The notes under the pieces: generated by a model
Database searches by the model: none
What the model saw: the letters and a program-made list of their open reading frames with translations, nothing else
What the model was told of the DNA's origin: nothing
Source: Gymnorhina tibicen
Taxonomy: Eukaryota; Chordata; Aves; Passeriformes; Artamidae
Direction of reading: 5' to 3'
Assembly: GCA_013399875.1 (NCBI GenBank)
Contig: VXAZ01000560.1
Coordinates: 3,357,874-3,421,873, forward strand
Length of the DNA: 64,000 nt
Translations under genes and position numbers: made by a program
Shown here: piece by piece, positions 51,641-63,971 of the stretch
Position numbering within the stretch: position 1 is the stretch's first letter
Layout: every line of letters begins with the position of its first letter

Positions 51641-53275
51641 GTAAAAACTTTCGGGTCTCTACCAGATTCCCACACTCCACAGGAGCAGTGACATCCTCTG
51701 TGCCCCAGGCACCCTCTGAAACTCAGTGAGACGTGGCCCTACTTGAACAGCATTCCCGGAGCCACCACTCTCCCCTGCACCGGGAAGGATAGGCAGGAGT
51801 ACGTGTCATCAATCTGGTCATGCTTCCTCCCAGCGAGCCTCTCGCAATCCTGAGGCAATGTTTAGCCAACACCGGAGCCTTCATTCCCCACCCTCCCGTT
51901 GGCCATAAACACCCCGAGTGCGTGGGTGCTCCCTGCCCTTCTCCCCGGCTGCTTCGGTGACGCCAAGGTGAGCGAGGGGTGCAGGAACAGCTGCAGGGGT
52001 GTCACAGGGGTGTGACACCTCGGGTACAGCCTTTTCTTGCACACCCTGCACCGTACCAGCACAGCACTCCCCGGGTGGCACAGGGAACACAGCAATGTCC
52101 TTCCAGGGCTCTGGTGCTCCATCCCCCTCGGGTGCTGGAGGACAGCTCTCCCCCACTTTTGGGCTCGGGGGGTTGGAACTGTAGGATTTTTAAGCTCCCT
52201 TCCAACTCAGTTCTGTGATTCTACGGAATCTGCTGAAGCGCTCCTCTGCCAGCAGATGTGCTCCCAAGCCTCCTGGGACCACGCCAGGCACAGGCAGCAT
52301 CCAGCCCAGCTTTCCCAAAACAGAGCAAGGGACTCTCAGCATCCCCGTGCTGTTGGATCCACCGATGCTTTGATCCAAACCCAGCTGCCCCGGGGAGGCT
52401 CAGCCTCTCAGATCCCTGCTGTCCCAGGCAGCCAAAGCTTGTGGCTCCCACTCGTGCTGCCATCTCTGTGTGCTGGAGACAGGCTGTGGAGAGCCCCTGC
52501 GTTGTCCCTGTGGTGGTGACAAACCAGGCTGAGATCCATCCACGTGGTTTGGAACAAACACTTACTGCTCACAGAAAGTTTGGGGATGGTGGGTGCCAGC
52601 ACCCACCTGCAGCTATTGACACTGACCCAGCAGACGGTGTCCAAAGCCACCACCTCAAGTGCCATCACCAGGGGTTTGGCTCAGTTGAGTCCTCCTCCCT
52701 CTGCCCGCAAAGGTCCTGGAAGCTGGTCCTTGTGCAGGAGATAGGGGACAGCACGGTCTGTCACCTCCATCACCCCTCCCCCAACCTGGAGATATGAAGG
52801 CTGCCTGCTGCAGGAGACTCAGGATCTAATTTTAATTTCATCAGAGCTTGGATAAGTGGGAAAAAGGCTTTGAGGACATCTCTGCCTCATAAAACCCACC
52901 TGCACTGAGCACATCTTTACCTACCTAAACCTGAGCCTGTTCCAAGCAGCACAGCCAATCCTTTCCCTTCCCGAGAACAATATTTAGCCCAGATCCTGCC
53001 CAGCCCAGCTTCTCTGTGCTCACCCGAGGGGCTCCAGCAAGGGGGCCTTGTCCATATGCTGTGGCATTAGGGAGGTGGCAGTACCCCGTTGGGTTTTGGG
53101 GGACTAACAGTGTCCCGAGAGGCTGGGTGTGCACAAGGGGTGCAGCATGGCACAGGGACAGGCAGGAGCCTGGGGCCACTGCACTTTCGGGGACAGCCCC
53201 CTTTCCTCCAGGCTGTGACCTGTGTGTCCCCTCCATGAGATGAGTCCATGCCAAGTGGCCATTCCCTCGGGGATA
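51641..53275. other. intergenic, PCSK9/tRNA to BSND; includes likely BSND 3'UTR
   Basis: GC-rich and without recognised genes apart from a short CR1 piece (52,160-52,226). A minus-strand ATTAAA (plus-strand tttaat at 52,831-52,836) could end the BSND transcript with a 3'UTR of about 440 nt. That end is a guess from one hexamer. Confidence 0.4.
52160..52226 (+). mobile_element. short CR1 LINE 3' terminal fragment
   Basis: Contains GGGTTGGAACTGTAGGATTT, then AAGCTCCCTTCCAACTC and TTCTGTGATTCTA, the usual CR1 terminal motif with 8-bp-type TGATTCTA repeats. Confidence 0.75.
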
Positions 53276-56193
53276 TCAGTTTTCAGGCTCAAAAAGGCCG
53301 TCTCTGTCCTTGAGCAGAGCATCCGGCTCCTCCTGGAGCCCGTAGTAGAGGTCATCCTGCTCCCCAGGGCCTTTCCGGGGGGATCCGGGGTGCTCTCCCC
53401 CCGCCGGGGAGCTGCTCGGGGTGCGGCCGGAGCAGGCGGCGGATGTCAGGGTCCGGCTCTGTGTCTTGGGGCTGCCGGGCACGGAGCCCTCCAGCGATGG
53501 CGTGTCCATCTCCTCCAGCAGGGATGCCAGCGGGGCATCCCCCGGGGCCGGCCGGGCGGGGCTGCGGGGACAGGGTTACACCAGACACGGCCGCGCAGGA
53601 GCTGCGGTTCCCCCTGGAGCTGGTGGCTGCTGGAGCGCCGCTCAGGCAGCATCCCAGCATCACCAGTCCCCTTGCTGGGTGGCTGGAGCACCCTGGGAGG
53701 GCCCTACCCCAGCCCCTGGTGGCTGCCTTTTTGGGGTCACCTGCCTGCCAGGTTCCTGCTGCCCATGGGATGAAGCAGTGGCTGTCTTTGCATTTCCTGC
53801 ATCCCGAGGGGAAAGCAGTGCACCCATCCCAGCTGCAGCTACATTTTGGCAGGTGCCCAAGTCCTATGTCCCAAGCCTGCACAGTGATCCCCATCACCTG
53901 CAGAGCCCTTTGAGACCTCCCAAACCAATGCTTGGGCATCATGTGTGGCATCTGGTTTGAGGGTCACGTACTGGGCATCTCATTTCTATCAAAGTCTGAC
54001 CAGGAACTTTGGGGTTATTCTCATGAGGGATGCTGTTTATATTGACAAAATGAAATAAAAGCAAAATGCAAAATGCAGACACCAAAATGCAAATTACAAC
54101 CAAATGCCATCTAAATTTCCTCCTGGGAAAAAATTTGGTTCAGAGACTCCTCGTGGGTTGAGACACCATCCAGGCTCCAGTGGGGCCAAGGGTCTGGGGG
54201 CTCAGTGCTGTGAGAGCAGCAAAGACCCCTCTGCCTCCTCTTCTTCTCCCAATACTGGGGGTCTGCCCCCCCCCTTTTCACCCCACATCCCACCAGTGCC
54301 ACCCCAACCCCACAGGCATCACATACCAGCTGCCTGCTGCTGTTTCCAGCCGAGGTCCCAGCTCTTGGAGGGGGTCTCCAGCACCCCCCAGCTCCTGGTG
54401 GATCTCTGCTTTGGCCTGCACGGCTGTCTGGGAGCAGCTGCGGGATCTGGGCTGGGCCGTGGGTGGGAGTGGAGCCGAGCTGACCACCTGCCTCTGGATC
54501 TGCTCATAGGAGGGCAGGCTCTTCTCGTAGGCGTTGGTAGCCTCTTGGTTGGGGCAGGGAGCGATCAAGCTGCAGGCAAAGGATAACAGGGTGCTGAGCT
54601 GCCATGGAGCTGGGAGATGCTCAGGCACAGGCACACAGGGCTCCATCACCTGAGGGAGTGGCTTTAGAGGCCACCAAGGCCACATCACTGCCCACACCAG
54701 CAGCAGAACCAGGGGATGCCTGCAGGAACATCACTGGGTGCTCTGCATCCCACAGCATCACTCAAGCTCAGCCCTGGGGGGAGCCCAGGCAGCCCGTGCC
54801 TCTCCCACCCTGCTTGGCATTTTGTGCTGCCATCGGTGCAGCTGTCCCCAGTCTCAGACCCTGCCCTCAGGGCACACACATCACCCCATCGTGGGACCCA
54901 CCGGGTGTCCTTCTGCGGCAGCACCATGGGTTTGTGGTCCAGGAACCGCTCGGCCTCGAGGTCCGCAGGGATGAACGTTATCTGGGGGGAAAAGAGAGGC
55001 AGAGCCCAGGGGCTGTGCTGGGCGTCACAGGGACCCTCGGCCCTCGTAGAGGGAAAAGGGCCAGAGTGTCCCTTCAGCTGGGTTTAGGGTCTTTTCCTTC
55101 CGTATTTGGAGGTCTTGCTTGGAAATGGCGTTTTTGAGGGAAATCAGTAAGGAATGAATGAATCCAGCACAGCCCTGCTCTCAGTGCCTTTCCCCCTGTG
55201 GCGTCACACACGTCCCCAAGCCCAGAGGGAGTCCCAGGCCCCACGGGGGAGGTCAGTGGTCAGGGACAACACCGAGGGTGCCCCATCCTTGAGCCTCGAG
55301 CACAGTGGCAAAGCCACATCTCCCTCCCAGCCGGGGCTGAGCTCAGCCTAGAGGGGAGCTGGTTTCTGCTTCACCCCAGTCCCAGAGAACACAGCTGCTT
55401 TCAGAGGTCCCAGCTGCTCCCAGGTCCTGAGGTCGCTCCCCCACATTTTGGAGGGCAGCCAAGTTGTTGACAGGCCATCCATCAGTGCCCAGATCAGTCC
55501 TACAGATGCCCTCTCCTTGGAAAAAAACCTTTTTCAGCCAGACCCGTTTCCCAGGGCAGGGACGCGTGGCTGCCCTCTGTGCCAGCAGTGCCCTCTGCCA
55601 AGGAGACTGGCAGGTGAGGGTTGGGCTCAGGGGGGCCGGGACCCTCCGACCTCTGTGGCCACGACAGTTCCTTCTTGGAAGTCCTGGGAGCCTGCCAAGC
55701 CCTGGACCCCAAGGAAAGGGCAGCATGGGAGAGAACAACACAAGTTTCCTTGAGATTATTCCCTGCTGACTGCTTGAAAGTAAAGCGTAGGCTCAGGGCT
55801 TGTGAAGGGGGGTGAAGGAGAGGGGCCACATCCTGCAGGCATCAGCAGGGCACGAGCTTCCCAAACCAACAATTACCCCTCTGGATTGCTGCAGCTGGCT
55901 TCCCCTGGGGAAGCTGAGGCACAGCTTGAGGCTACACATCCACAGCAGCCAGAGCCCCCCAAACCCAGCTGAGCCCTCGAGCCGCCCAAAGTGCTCAGCA
56001 GCAGGATGGATCCTACCTTTGGGTAGCACTGGCACATGCTCCAGGTGATGCCCACAGCCACGAGCAGGACACCCAGGACGCAGAAGGTGATGTAGATGTG
56101 GGGCTTTTCCACGCTCATGATGAACATCCCCGTCATCACCAGGAAGAAACCCAAGATGATGAACCCGTAGCGGAAGGTCTTCTCCTCTGCCAT
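53276..56193 (-). CDS. BSND: BSND, barttin (ClC-K chloride channel beta-subunit), 4 exons, 261 aa
   Basis: Barttin escorts ClC-Ka/Kb channels to the plasma membrane and opens them, in kidney and inner ear. Exons: 56017-56193, 54902-54981, 54327-54569, 53276-53561 (786 nt). Exon 1 encodes MAEEKTFRYG onward and is 59 codons, the same as human. It has two membrane segments (about residues 9-28 and 33-52) and ends with WSMCQCYPK. R8 and G10, sites of human Bartter mutations, are kept, as are the palmitoylated Cys pair C54/C56. Position 47 is Val where human has Gly. The cytosolic tail is shorter than human (320 aa) and poorly conserved, but its end, DDLYYGLQEE...DGLFEPEN, matches. The human PPxY motif is not present; LPSYEQI is the nearest. 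The start Met has no upstream competitor in exon 1. Confidence 0.94.
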
Positions 56194-57450
56194 GGGCTCT
56201 GGGTGGGAGAGGCAGGAGGAGAGGTGCCGGGAAGCCCGTTCACCTGCAGCCGCTGCCTGCTGAGCACAGCTGCAGGGTGAGGCAAGGAGTGGTTTCCCTC
56301 TCCGGAGGCTGCCAGGAGCTGAGGATCAGCTGCACGTTGAGCTGGTCCTGCCCAGGGCTGAGCCAGCCAGTTTTTAATGGGTTTGTAATGAATGCAAACA
56401 CTGACCCGCCGTTCACACTCCAGTGGAGCCGCCCGGCACGTGTCCGGGTAACCTTCCCTGCAGGCACGCTCAGCCGGACCCCAGCCTGGGGAAGGGACAG
56501 GGAGGGAGAGGGGAGCACGGCTGCAGAGGTGGGGACGCGGAGACCAGCTGGTCCTGTTAGGATTTTCCCAGCCCTGGGCACTGGAGCTGGACTTGGTCAT
56601 AAATGAGAGCTGGCAGAGCCCCAGATAAGGGGGATGCCAGGGCCCAGCATGTTCTCGAGGGCTGTGGGGCTGCAACAGGAAAAGAGGGACTGCTCCGGGG
56701 TCTTTTTGGAGGCTAGTGGGTTTGGAACAGACCCTGCCTTGCTCTGGCCGAGTGCTAAGGCTGCCTCACTGGGCAGCAGGTGGGCTGTGAAGGGGGCACT
56801 AAAGCCAGAAAAGGATGGACTGAGGTTGGTCCACCCAGGGGGAGTGAAGACAGAGTATCTCTGTGCCTTGTGTTCACTTAAGTTGGAGCTGTGGTGTTTA
56901 AAGGTGTCTCCTTCCCACCACACACCTGAGAACCAGTGTTCGTTTTATTCCCTTCATTTATTCCCTCATTTTATTCCCTTGATATACCTGGCCTATGAAA
57001 AAAAATTATATTACAAACAGAATGTTAGACGTGGCTGTGGCTCCTCAGCCACGGTGCATCCCTGCAGGGCCACAGGGGTTCCGGGGCAGCCCTTTATTTT
57101 GGTGGGATGCAGGAACTGGCAGCAGCCGCTGCCACAGCTGGCCTTTCCGCCGGGCAAGGCTGCACACCCGACCGCGGAGGGCAGGGAGGGAGGGGCTGCG
57201 CCACTCAGGATGGCTTTTACAGGAGGCTGCCTGGAATGCCAAGTGCGCTTGGATGCTCTGGCCGCAGGCACGACCCACTGAACATCTCTAACGCCACGTG
57301 AAGTGAGGCGTGAGAAGTCAGGATTTAGGGAAGCAAGGTGGAAGGGATGGAGACAGGGCTGGAAGGGGCATCGCAAAGGCAGGGAAGCGAACGGTGCAGG
57401 CGGACCTGGGCTTTCTCTGGCCAGATTCCTCGCTCTTTGCTGCAGCTTTT
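56194..57450. other. BSND 5' flank and intergenic spacer to TMEM61
   Basis: No recognised gene. Just upstream of the BSND start the sequence is GC-rich. Around 56,940-56,990 there are three TTTATT motifs in a T-rich patch, which read as AATAAA on the minus strand and could serve as distal TMEM61 polyadenylation signals. No TATA box was identified. Confidence 0.4.
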
Positions 57451-57538
57451 TTTATTGAGCGGGCAGCCCTCGGCCTGACAGGAGCTCCCCAGGGTGGGCC
57501 AGAGCAGGGAACGCAAAGCCTCTGAAACCAGCAGCGGT

Positions 57539-57544
57539 TTTATT
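57539..57544 (-). terminator. candidate TMEM61 polyadenylation signal (AATAAA, minus strand)
   Basis: TTTATT on the plus strand about 235 bp past the TMEM61 stop. A second TTTATT lies at 57,451-57,456. Either would give a short 3'UTR. The AT-rich context (ATTAAAAATATG) fits a 3' end. Confidence 0.45.
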
Positions 57545-57778
57545 AAAAATATGAAAGCTTTCAAACATGCCAGTTACCCCCGACGCTCCGAACACGTCGC
57601 TCGCAGGACCCACGATCCCAGCAGCGCCAGACCCATCGCTCGGAGAGCCAAGAAAGCCAGGCTGACCCTTCCCACTCCTCCTCGCCCACCCTCCTCTCAC
57701 CCCCACGATGAAGAGGCTCAGTTTAAAGCTGAGGGACGGGGCAGCCACCCGCAGAGTCCCAGGCCGGGCCGCCCCAGC

Positions 57779-60493
57779 TCAGACGCCCCGCACGCTGATG
57801 TTCTCGTAGCTGGGGGGAGGCGTTGCCTGCGGCTCCTCGGGGTGTGGCGCGTCCAGCCAGGACGGGCTGGGGCGGAACAAGGCGCTGTCGGAAGAGCTGC
57901 GCCGGCGGCCGCCCTGCCAGCCCTCGTCCTCCTCCAGGTAGCGGTACAAGGGCGGCGTGAGCTCCTCCTTCCTCCCCGCAGGTTGCACATAGGCCGGGGC
58001 GCCGTGGGCAGGTCTGCAGGTCAGGGCTTCTTCATAGGTAGGGATGGCACTGGCGTCCCAGGTGCTGCGAGGGAAGAGGGAGAAACCCAGCAGCGCACAC
58101 CGTCAGCATCCCAGCACCCAACCGGAGCATCCCAGCACCCAACTGGAGCATCCCAGCATTCATCAAGCAGAGCCATCCCAATGTCCCATCACCCAGAGCA
58201 CCCCAGCACCCAACAATTGGAACACCCCAGCAGCTGTCAGCTGTAGCATTGCTGTGTCCTGTCAGCCAAAGCTGAGTGTCCCACCAGCTGCAGCACCTCA
58301 GCATCCATCAGCTGGAGCATCCCAACACCCCATCAACCCCATTGTCTGGAGCATCCTTGAGCATCCATGATTAACATCTGTGCTGGGGACGGCCCATGGG
58401 CAGGTTTTGCATGCTCAGGGTCAAGGGGTGACCATGTCAGCTGTTCCTGGCATCAGGAGGATGCAGAGCCATTCATGAGGTCTTGAAAGAGGGTCCCACA
58501 GGCAGAAGAGCATCCTCATCATGCCTAACCCCTAATTCACCCCTGAAGAACAGAGGCTGCCGACAGCTGAGGGAGCAGTTTGGCACGAGAACCTGGACAC
58601 GCACCAGGCACCCCGGGTCACTGTGGTCACACCCCACTACCATGCCAGCCAGAGCCCTCCCTGCGCTGGCCAAGCCTGGTGCCACTTCCAGCAGAGCTTT
58701 GCTGAGCAAACACGACTTGTGTACAGGGAAAACCTCCGGACAACCTTTGCCCTGCACATGGCCCTGCTCGGCACCCTACGGAACAGCGCAGTCCCAAAGC
58801 TGGGAACGCTGTGAAAGCGACTCATCGTCACAGAGGAAACCCAGCACAGTGTGCTGGGGAGGCAGCGGGCATGGGAGGGCACAGCTGGTCCAAAGGTTGT
58901 GCTCCACAGGGATGCCTCCATCCTGAACTTGGCAGATCTCTGTCCCAGACAGGCTGCCCTGGGCTTCTGTGCCAGGGCTTTTGCCAAACAGCCTCGGCTT
59001 GCACAGGAATGCTGCCTTGGAAATGCGCAGAGGGGGATTTATCCCAGCACAGGATGCTTTGCTGGGGCTGGAGGAGCTGCTGCAGCACCAGCAGTGCTAC
59101 ATCCCATCCAGCATGGGAGCTGGGAGCTCAGGGAAGGGGACATTCCCCACAGGGGCACAGCAAAGTCCCTCCCTGGGACAAGGAACCTCCCGCCAGATAC
59201 CCAGACCGGCTCACGAGCTCACAGATATCCAGCTGGGTACTGAAACCCCTGGAGAACCAGGAACGTGCCTCCCACTCCAACCGTGTTTTTATGGTTTAAT
59301 GTTCTTAAGAGTTTCTTTTAGTGCTGCTTTTCCCCAGAGCCCGATTTATGCTGGAGCCAAGATCTTTGCCATGACCCCATAAAGCAGCACTGGGAAGGGC
59401 CGGCTGGCTCTGCTTCCGCAGCAGCCCTTGGGAAAAAAAACCCTTTTGATCAAAAAACTTTTAAATCAAGGAGTGGGAATAAATCTCAGGCTCACACTGG
59501 AAGATTCAGGGAACCTGAAAAGCAGCAGTGGTGTTCAGGGCAGTGCAAGGAGTCTTTCTACACCCTAAAATCCACTTCATAAAGGACCCTCTGCCAACAT
59601 TCCTATCTTGATGCCATTCCAAGGATTATTTTCCTTACTTTTTTTTTAATTTGACTCCCTTTTAAGAAAGATTTTGCTTCCATTAAAGATGTTATAAACA
59701 CTCTTCTCCTTACAGAGCATTGCAGACCTGGGTGACCAGGGCAGGATTCAATAGCTGGAGCTCTGGGTGACCCTTCCCCACCCCCTCATCCAAACCTTCT
59801 GCCAGAAAACCAATGTATTCTTCTGCTCGGTGGCCCTGCTGAGGAGATGTGTCCCTCGGCACGTGATGGCCCCGCAGGGCAAGGAGAGCTGGGTGCAGCC
59901 GAGCCAACCACGGGCACAGCCAGCGCCGGCACGGAGGGGGCGGGCAGGGAGGGGACTGCGGGGGCTCGGGGTGACATTAACGAGCAGGAGCATCTGCTCG
60001 GGGAGCAGGAGGACGGCACTGAGCAGCGTTGCTGCTCCCGTGAGTTCACCAGCGAGCAAGGCTGGGAGCAGGTTTAGGCTCAGGGACAGCCAGACTCCCC
60101 CCACCACCTCTGCCCACCCAGGCACCGGCAGGAACGCGGCTCCCACCTGCAGTTCCACTTCTCCGGAGGCTCCGCCGTGAAGTACTGCAGGTCCCTGGGG
60201 AAATGGTACTGGTAGCGCCGGGACACCACCCTGGCGTTGGCCTTGACGGACCAGAGGAGGCCGAAGATGAGGAGGATGCCGCCGATGCCGCAGCAGAAGA
60301 AGCTGACGGAGCGGAGCAGGGCGCTGGAGGAGGAGGAGCTGGGGACGGCCTCGGCTTCCCGGGGAGGCAGGAGGCGAGCCCCGCTGCCGGAGCCCACCTC
60401 CCCGTCACTCCACCAGGCAAAGCACAGTGTCCCCGTCACCAGCAGCACGGCCCCCGTGATGGTCAGGCCGTAGCGGAAAGAGGCAGCTGCCAT
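57779..60493 (-). CDS. TMEM61: TMEM61, two-pass transmembrane protein (two coding exons, 210 aa)
   Basis: Function is not established. Coding exons are 60147-60493 and 57779-58064, giving 210 residues, the same length I recall for human TMEM61. TM1 spans about residues 9-28 (ITGAVLLVTGTLCFAWW), followed by a 30-residue Gly/Ser/Pro linker. TM2 spans about 62-83 (SFFCCGIGGILLIFGLLWSV). The cytosolic tail carries IPTYEEAL near the exon junction and ends in TPPPSYENISVRGV, with a PPSY motif that could bind WW domains of Nedd4-type ligases. The SALLRSVSFFCCG, FAWWS and PTYEEA segments match the human protein. The N-terminal half resembles barttin. The start is the first Met of the exon; an upstream non-coding exon is likely. 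Confidence 0.93.
58085..58375. repeat. degenerate minisatellite in TMEM61 intron
   Basis: Repeats of about 20 bp close to GGAGCATCCCAGCACCCAAC, two nearly perfect copies at 58,104-58,150, then decaying copies (CAGCATCCATCAGCTGGAGC, GAGCATCCTTGAGCATCC). The array starts about 20 bp upstream of the acceptor of the last TMEM61 exon. Confidence 0.8.
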
Positions 60494-63400
60494 CCTTCAG
60501 AAGGAGGTTTTAGGAGGGGAGAAGAGTGAGACAAGGCATGAGAGAGCCCACGTGCTGTAAGACAAGAAGGGGGCCAGGTTTGAGCGGGAGAAGCTCGTGG
60601 AAGACCTGCCAGAGGAGAAGATGACTGAGTTAGGACCTCGCTGGGGGTTGCAGCCTCTTTAGCCATTGTTACTGACCATCAGAAGGGGCATTTCCACCAT
60701 CTCAGATGGGAAGCCCTTGGGAAGAGCAAAGTCAGTGCCAGGTTGGACCCATAAACTTCCCAACAGCCTCGTAAAAGCATCCTAATTTTCAAGGAACCAC
60801 ACAGCACTCCCACAAAGGCAGGACGGACACCCCAGCTCCGAGTGTTTTCACAGCTCTTCTCTTCGGGTTTTATTCCAGGCTTCCTCCCAAACTTGGAGGA
60901 ATGCCAGCTGGGTTTCCTGGGTTTCAAAGCATGGCTTATGGAAGAGGTCAGAGAGAGGGACATAAATTTAAGATGTCATCACTTCGGAATTATCAGTGTG
61001 CCTGTTTTCTCCTCCAGAACTGATGACATTGGAAAAATCTGCTCAGTTTTCATCCACGTGAGGTTTGGCACATAAAACCTTGCTCCCCTGGGTCAGCTCC
61101 AGTGCAAACCTTCTCAGGTTCTCCCGTCAAGACCAATCCCAAAGGTGTTATCACCACTTTCACCCACCCTATCAGGGTGGTTTGGGGTTGGTTTGACAAC
61201 CAAACAGATGAGGTAGTGCCACATATTTCTGCTGGGTGGCCCTTCTCAGCTAAATGTCACATGCAGAGAGCAGCCATGCTTCCCTGGTGCTGGAAAACTT
61301 GGGGAGAGGGAACTGGTTTCTGCTCTCGGCCCCCGTTACTTTCTCCAGCAAACAGCAGGCATCTGCTCCCTCAGCTTGTGCCTCCCCAGCTCCCAACTAA
61401 CCAGGGAGGCAGGGACATCCCACCAAGTCCCCTCCGGCCCTGCTCACTGCCCAGCAAGGGTTCAGCTCCCACTTCTCAATGGACAAAAAGCTTTGGGCCA
61501 TGTGGGAATTAAGCATCAACACCCCCAGACGGATTCAGTCCTGGGTGACTCCACTGTGAAGGTTTCTCATGGTGCCAAGCGCCAGTGGAGAACCTGCCCA
61601 TGAAGGATGGCCAGGACAGAGGAGGAGCTCAAGCAGAGGTGGATGGACAGATGGATGACCCACACTCAGCTGTCATCTCTGCTTTCATCACTCTGCCTGT
61701 GTGTCAGTAACAGGAAGATAATGTGGTGTCTTTGGTCTCCGTTCCTCCAGGCAGAGCTCATCTCCTGCACAGGGGTCTTAAATTGTACCCTGAGATCTGG
61801 AAGTGCGGAGCCAGAGCTGGGCAGGGAGCAGAAGTCCGGCATGGTGTCATCAAAGTCAGGTGGAATTATGTTATTTCAAGCAGTTATTTATCAGATGGGC
61901 CCACTAAATGGAAAGCCAAATGACCTTGTAGTGCAAGAAACACTAGCTGATCTAATCGACATTTAATGAAGGAATCCGATGAGAAGTGGGATTTAGGAAA
62001 GCTGCAGGACTGGGAGCCCCAACAGCTCACTCCAGCTCTTGTCCCAGGGTCACAAGCCCAAACTGCTGCCCAGGCTGGCAGTGGCCAGTGGTCACCAGCT
62101 GTGGTCACCAGCTGGGGAGGAAGTCACGTTCCTGGGCTGAGAAAAGGCAGAGCACATTTGGATGCTGCCTCCTGAATGGCAGGGCTTGGCTGAGCTGAGA
62201 TGGAGAAGGGGCTGTTGGAGGTGGTATTAGATGCTATCAGGGATCAGCATCCCCAAACCATCTCTGAACGTGGGCAGGACACAACAGAAGAGCTGGACTC
62301 AGGTTGCCTTGCAGCAGGAGATACTCAGGAGAGCGCAAGGATCTCACTGACCTGTGAATGCAGCTCCTTTGGGGAGAAAAGCAGCATTTTCATGGAAAAT
62401 TTTCAGCCAATATTGTTTAGAGAAAAAAAGCATCACCCGAAAATACCCCTACAGCAAAGCTCTCAGTCCAACTGTGTGGAAATGTCAGGTCACTCCAAAC
62501 TGAAATCCTGGATTGAACCAGCACCAAGAGTTGAAATGTTCAGCTCCTGGAATCAACACTCTCCTCCATTCTGGGGTCGGACTGGTGAGGTTTGGGAGAT
62601 GCTCTGAATTCCCTGGTGAGATTTAGGACATGCTGTGATTCCCCTGCCTGGTCACGGGGAATTTTGCAGCCTCCAGCACTGAGCACATCTGGGAGCTCTG
62701 GCAGTGAGGGGGAGGCAGAGGGAAGGTGGAGAAGCCTCTGGGAGGTGATGGATTGACAGCTCGAGAGAATAAACTCTTCTCTCTTGACAAATCCAGCGCG
62801 GCGCAGGGAGCGCCGCTGAAAGCTCCCCCAGCGTCCCCGCACGTGCTCCCGCAGCGCCTGTGCGGGGGCGGCTCCGCCGCGCTGGGTGACATTGCCATCG
62901 CTGGGTGACATTGCCACCACACCGTCCCCTTGCCAAGCCCCTTCTCGGGCTGCCACAGCTCTCCTGAGCCTCTCTGAAAGACCCGCGGCGTTTTCTCAGC
63001 ACACCAACCGCTGGAAGAGCCTGAAGGAGCAGGGAGGCAGGGAGAGATGTGCGAGGCTGGGACAGGACCCGAGTCCCTGCTCCCGGAGCCTCTCCCGGCT
63101 CCACTCCCGGGGCACTCAGCATCTGCACAGCAGCTCTCCCTCCCCATGAGCATTCCCAGCACAAGTTGTCGCGGAGGGGCTGCGCATCCGACCACGGCAA
63201 CTGCCGGCTCCCAAGCACCCTTCTCCACGCTCCGAGCCACCCTGACATTTTGTTCTGCCCTGTCTCCTCCTTTGACCTGCTCTGAAATAGTTTTCCGCGG
63301 AATAGATTTACGCGTTTCATGTACAAACAGATACGAATGTTGATAGTTTACATATTTCCAGTGAAATGCTGAGAATAGCAGCCCCCATATAAAGTTCTGC

Positions 63401-63971
63401 AGATGGTGATTCATAGGATCTACTAAGCATTACTCAGAAAAACGCTCTTTTCAAGCAACACGAGAAAAGAAAAGAGTTTTGAACCTCTCCCACCGCCCTC
63501 AAGCAGAAATCCACCTCCACACCCGTCCCTCCACGGCACTTACAGACCGTCCTTCCAAGCGGGGCTGGAGACCTTTAATCGCAAAAGGAGGACGCCGGGG
63601 AGAGATGCACCAAAGCGTGAGCATGTCTTTAGGGAGATCCCTTCCTGCCTTTATCCAAATTTGCTATTTTGTTGTGATAGTTATCGGTTTGGTCCCCATT
63701 CAAAGCAAAGTAACAGTGATGCCTTGGAAGAGCATCCAAGAACTCCGGCGTGCTCAGCCTCCCGAGGCAGGTGTGGACAGAGGAGAGCACGTCTCCCCCC
63801 ATCCAGGCTTCGGGGCGATGCCTGCGCCCCACGTCCCCTCTACGGAGGTGGCCGTCCCCGGCGGCACCCGCGGGGGTCTGTCCCCCGGCACAGCCCCTGT
63901 CCCGCCCGGCACAGCGCCCAGCCGGGGGGTGCCCGTGTCCCCCCGCAGCCCCGGCCCCGCCGCGTACTCAC
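60494..63971. other. region right of TMEM61, probably its 5' intron plus flank
   Basis: No conserved protein recognised. Longer open frames (62,623-63,414 minus and 62,200-62,607 plus) have no domain, no splice support and GC-driven composition. A 19-bp direct repeat (GCTGGGTGACATTGCCATC) occurs twice at 62,880-62,918. If the donor at the right edge belongs to TMEM61, this interval is a 3.5-kb intron. Confidence 0.4.

Noticed and set aside
57494..58246. 250-codon plus-strand frame
   Set aside because: Shadow of the TMEM61 last exon and the minisatellite; the end is repeat-encoded (HPSTQ).
62623..63414. 263-codon minus-strand frame
   Set aside because: No recognisable domain, no splice support and mixed composition; GC-rich chance frame.
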